A stretch of 6,109 bases of DNA. Origin: Chloroflexota bacterium. Its GTDB lineage: Bacteria > Chloroflexota > Anaerolineae > Promineifilales > Promineifilaceae. The stretch is taken from positions 1 to 6,109 of the forward strand of contig QQUD01000175.1 of NCBI GenBank assembly GCA_008501785.1. The letters are read 5' to 3'. Made by a program: the position numbers and the translations under genes. The notes beneath the pieces are model-generated. The model ran no database searches. It was not told the origin of the DNA and worked only from the letters and a program-made list of their open reading frames with translations. Below are positions 5,706-6,109 of the stretch, one piece after another; the stretch's first letter is position 1, and each line of letters begins with the position of its first letter.

Positions 5706-5803
5706 TAAAGATCAGTTTGCTTGATGGTGAAACAAGCTATTTCATCAACATTTTTAAATTTCCAGAGAAAACAGCTTTATTAGACCATCTAAAAAGGAAC
5801 CAA

Positions 5804-5956
5804 ATGGAGGGATTTTTCGGTTTCTTGTTTTTATTAAGCACCTTGTTGTCGCTGTCTGGACTCTTGCTAAGACTCCCTAATCTATCTAAAAAAACAGGAA
5901 TTCAATCGGAAACTGTTGCGATAAGACTGTGCCATCACTTGTTTTATGTCAGATGA
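5804..5956 (+). CDS. Candidate 50-residue single-helix membrane peptide
   Basis: The ATG at 5804 follows AAAGGA (5793-5798) by five bases. The product starts MEGFFGFLFLLSTLLSLSGLLLRL, a single hydrophobic helix (about residues 4-23), followed by a polar, basic tail (LPNLSKKTGIQSETVAIRL...). The frame extends upstream to a TTG at 5717, but that has no ribosome binding site. It lies about 90 bases after the predicted transcription start and 35 bases before the next gene, so the two may form an operon. No family is recognised and the peptide is short, so it could be a chance frame in a long leader. The ribosome binding site, operon position and hydrophobic profile favour a real gene only moderately. 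Confidence 0.42.
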   Translation: MEGFFGFLFLLSTLLSLSGLLLRLPNLSKKTGIQSETVAIRLCHHLFYVR

Positions 5957-5991
5957 ATTTGTTGAAAACATTATAAAAGGAGGGATTTTAA

Positions 5992-6109
5992 ATGGTTCAA
6001 AGCAAGGCGACTTCAATTCCCATTAGGATCGGAATCGTTTTTTTACCCGCGTTTATTACATTATGTACGATCTATTATTTGATTGTGGGCAATGTCATTC
6101 ATGCATCCG
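5992..6109 (+). CDS. N-terminus of a membrane or secreted protein (truncated by window end)
   Basis: The ATG at 5992 is preceded by a strong Shine-Dalgarno AAGGAGGG (5977-5984) at seven bases. The 39 visible residues start MVQSKATSIPIRIGIVFLPAF and continue through a hydrophobic stretch to about residue 35 (ITLCTIYYLIVGNVIHAS). This is one membrane helix with a short positively charged N-terminus, either a signal anchor or the first helix of a larger membrane protein. The frame is still open at the last base. It follows the 5804 reading frame on the same strand and probably shares its promoter at 5677-5705. The function cannot be told from this piece. Confidence 0.7.
   Translation, partial: MVQSKATSIPIRIGIVFLPAFITLCTIYYLIVGNVIHAS

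Larger units (their letters stand above)
5495..5803. other. Structured divergent intergenic region
   Basis: About 310 bases separate the start of the minus-strand membrane-protein gene from the first plausible plus-strand start. It is visibly AT-richer than the genes and holds no CGGCCG motif. It carries four inverted-repeat groups, six GGTAC or GTACC half-sites (5525-5669) and promoter candidates in both directions. Apart from those elements I see no tRNA, known riboswitch or longer coding frame. Confidence 0.55.

Overview
The window reads as a fragment of a free-living, moderate-GC bacterial genome. It has no rRNA, tRNA, CRISPR array or insertion sequence. No marker gene fixes the taxon. 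My best guess is an environmental Chloroflexota-type (Anaerolineae-like) bacterium, an inference from the style of the glycosyltransferases and from one signature seen directly: the 8-bp palindrome ACGGCCGT occurs eight times, and its core CGGCCG thirteen times, all inside genes or gene remnants.

Layout. (1) Bases 1 to about 2065, minus strand: a stretch of broken cell-surface polysaccharide genes. From right to left these are a middle piece of a family 2 glycosyltransferase (GT2), a second GT2 with an internal out-of-frame deletion, the front part of a SAM-dependent methyltransferase, and the catalytic middle of a dolichol-phosphate-mannose-synthase-like GT2 that also has a single-base frameshift. 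None is intact, and the pieces meet at abrupt junctions. This is either a real decayed cluster or a collapsed assembly. (2) 2210-3508, plus strand: an intact MFS_3/EntS-like efflux transporter. (3) 3509-3652: a convergent intergenic region with an 11-bp inverted repeat and T-tracts in both directions, probably a shared terminator. (4) 3653-4882, minus strand: an intact M28 family zinc metallopeptidase. (5) 5018-5494, minus strand: a four-helix membrane protein of unknown function. (6) 5495-5803: an AT-richer divergent intergenic region packed with inverted repeats, a GGTACTGTACC palindrome and two facing promoter candidates. (7) 5804-6109, plus strand: a 50-residue candidate membrane peptide, then the start of a second membrane protein that runs off the window.

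How the genes relate: the GT2 and methyltransferase pieces would have belonged to one surface-glycan locus. The transporter and peptidase are convergent single genes with no evident shared pathway. The two membrane-protein units at the right end diverge from the same structured control region, which is the part least explained by known feature types.
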